Below are positions 63,746 to 64,000 of a stretch of 64,000 nucleotides of DNA, one piece after another; position 1 is the first letter of the stretch, and every line of letters starts with the position of its first letter. The DNA comes from Gracilaria gracilis (Eukaryota; Rhodophyta; Florideophyceae; Gracilariales; Gracilariaceae), in assembly GCA_030374805.1 (NCBI GenBank), contig JARGSG010000090.1, forward strand, positions 124,001-188,000, read 5' to 3'. Below the pieces are notes generated by a model, which saw only the letters and a program-made list of their open reading frames with translations, was not told where the DNA came from and searched no databases. Position numbers and translations under genes: made by a program.

Positions 63746-64000
63746 GTAACCGTACCCGTATCTATTCCAAAAATTTGGACACAAGGGATAAAGGCATAAC
63801 AAGATGGTGAGCGCATGGCTAGGCTCGGACGTGCACTTAGGTGGCCCTCTCCACCATGAAACGCAAGAAGAAAAGACGTGAAGCAGTTACACTAGCTTTT
63901 GTGCAACTTTGTTCTTCTCGGTACTTTGTTGCCGCACAAAGAGTGGCTTGTATGTTGCGGACAGACATGGAATATGGCAATTGAAGGAACGAGAATGTAA
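63746..64000. other. Right edge, no gene seen
   Basis: No recognisable gene or repeat up to the end of the window. Confidence 0.35.

Overview
The window is eukaryotic nuclear DNA, rich in transposable elements and holding long genes without visible introns. It carries five LTR retrotransposons (three Ty3/gypsy with chromodomains, two of them bounded by LTRs I could locate; three Ty1/copia would make six in all), one whole Tc1 transposon, a MITE-like element and a few host genes. A compact, TE-rich, intron-poor genome of this kind fits a red alga of the florideophyte type. That placement is an inference from gene style and repeat families, not from a diagnostic gene.

Region by region: 66-7314 holds an unknown reading frame interrupted by the young Gypsy-1 (190-5516, identical 264-bp LTRs). 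A decayed chromodomain Gypsy-2 lies on the minus strand at about 7.7-15.2 kb. A decayed eIF5-mimic protein gene (BZW/5MP type) follows at 16.2-17.3 kb. From 18.1 to 32.2 kb a decayed gene for a secreted cysteine-rich repeat protein is cut into three pieces by Gypsy-3 (18417-25225, itself hit by a whole Tc1 at 21042-22612) and Copia-1 (25303-31651). A degraded frame of unknown function (32.5-33.7 kb), a 70-bp near-perfect palindrome and a SANT/Myb-like gene (34144-35118) lead to Copia-2 (35215-41224), the most diverged of the elements with both LTRs located.

The most notable host locus is a TIR / NB-ARC / WD40 gene of the STAND (NLR-like) class at 42751-52281. It is split inside its WD40 array by Copia-3 (46271-51608), whose LTRs differ at one site in 384. 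The 5-bp target duplication is exact and the WD40 frame is the same on both sides, so the insertion looks recent. Copia-3 carries an unexpected Tudor-like domain between integrase and reverse transcriptase, has AATG...CATT LTR ends and a primer-binding site matching the anticodon arm of initiator tRNA-Met.

The right part holds a three-finger C2H2 protein (53554-54222), an FAD monooxygenase resembling kynurenine 3-monooxygenase with a transit-peptide-like leader (55752-57437), the C-terminal part of a PIF1-like helicase (57843-58499), a 471-bp MITE-like element (60241-60711), GC-rich repeats and a cluster of CCCGGG-centred repeats near the right edge. Several independent LTR insertions of different ages fall in coding sequence, including an immune-type receptor and a secreted protein.
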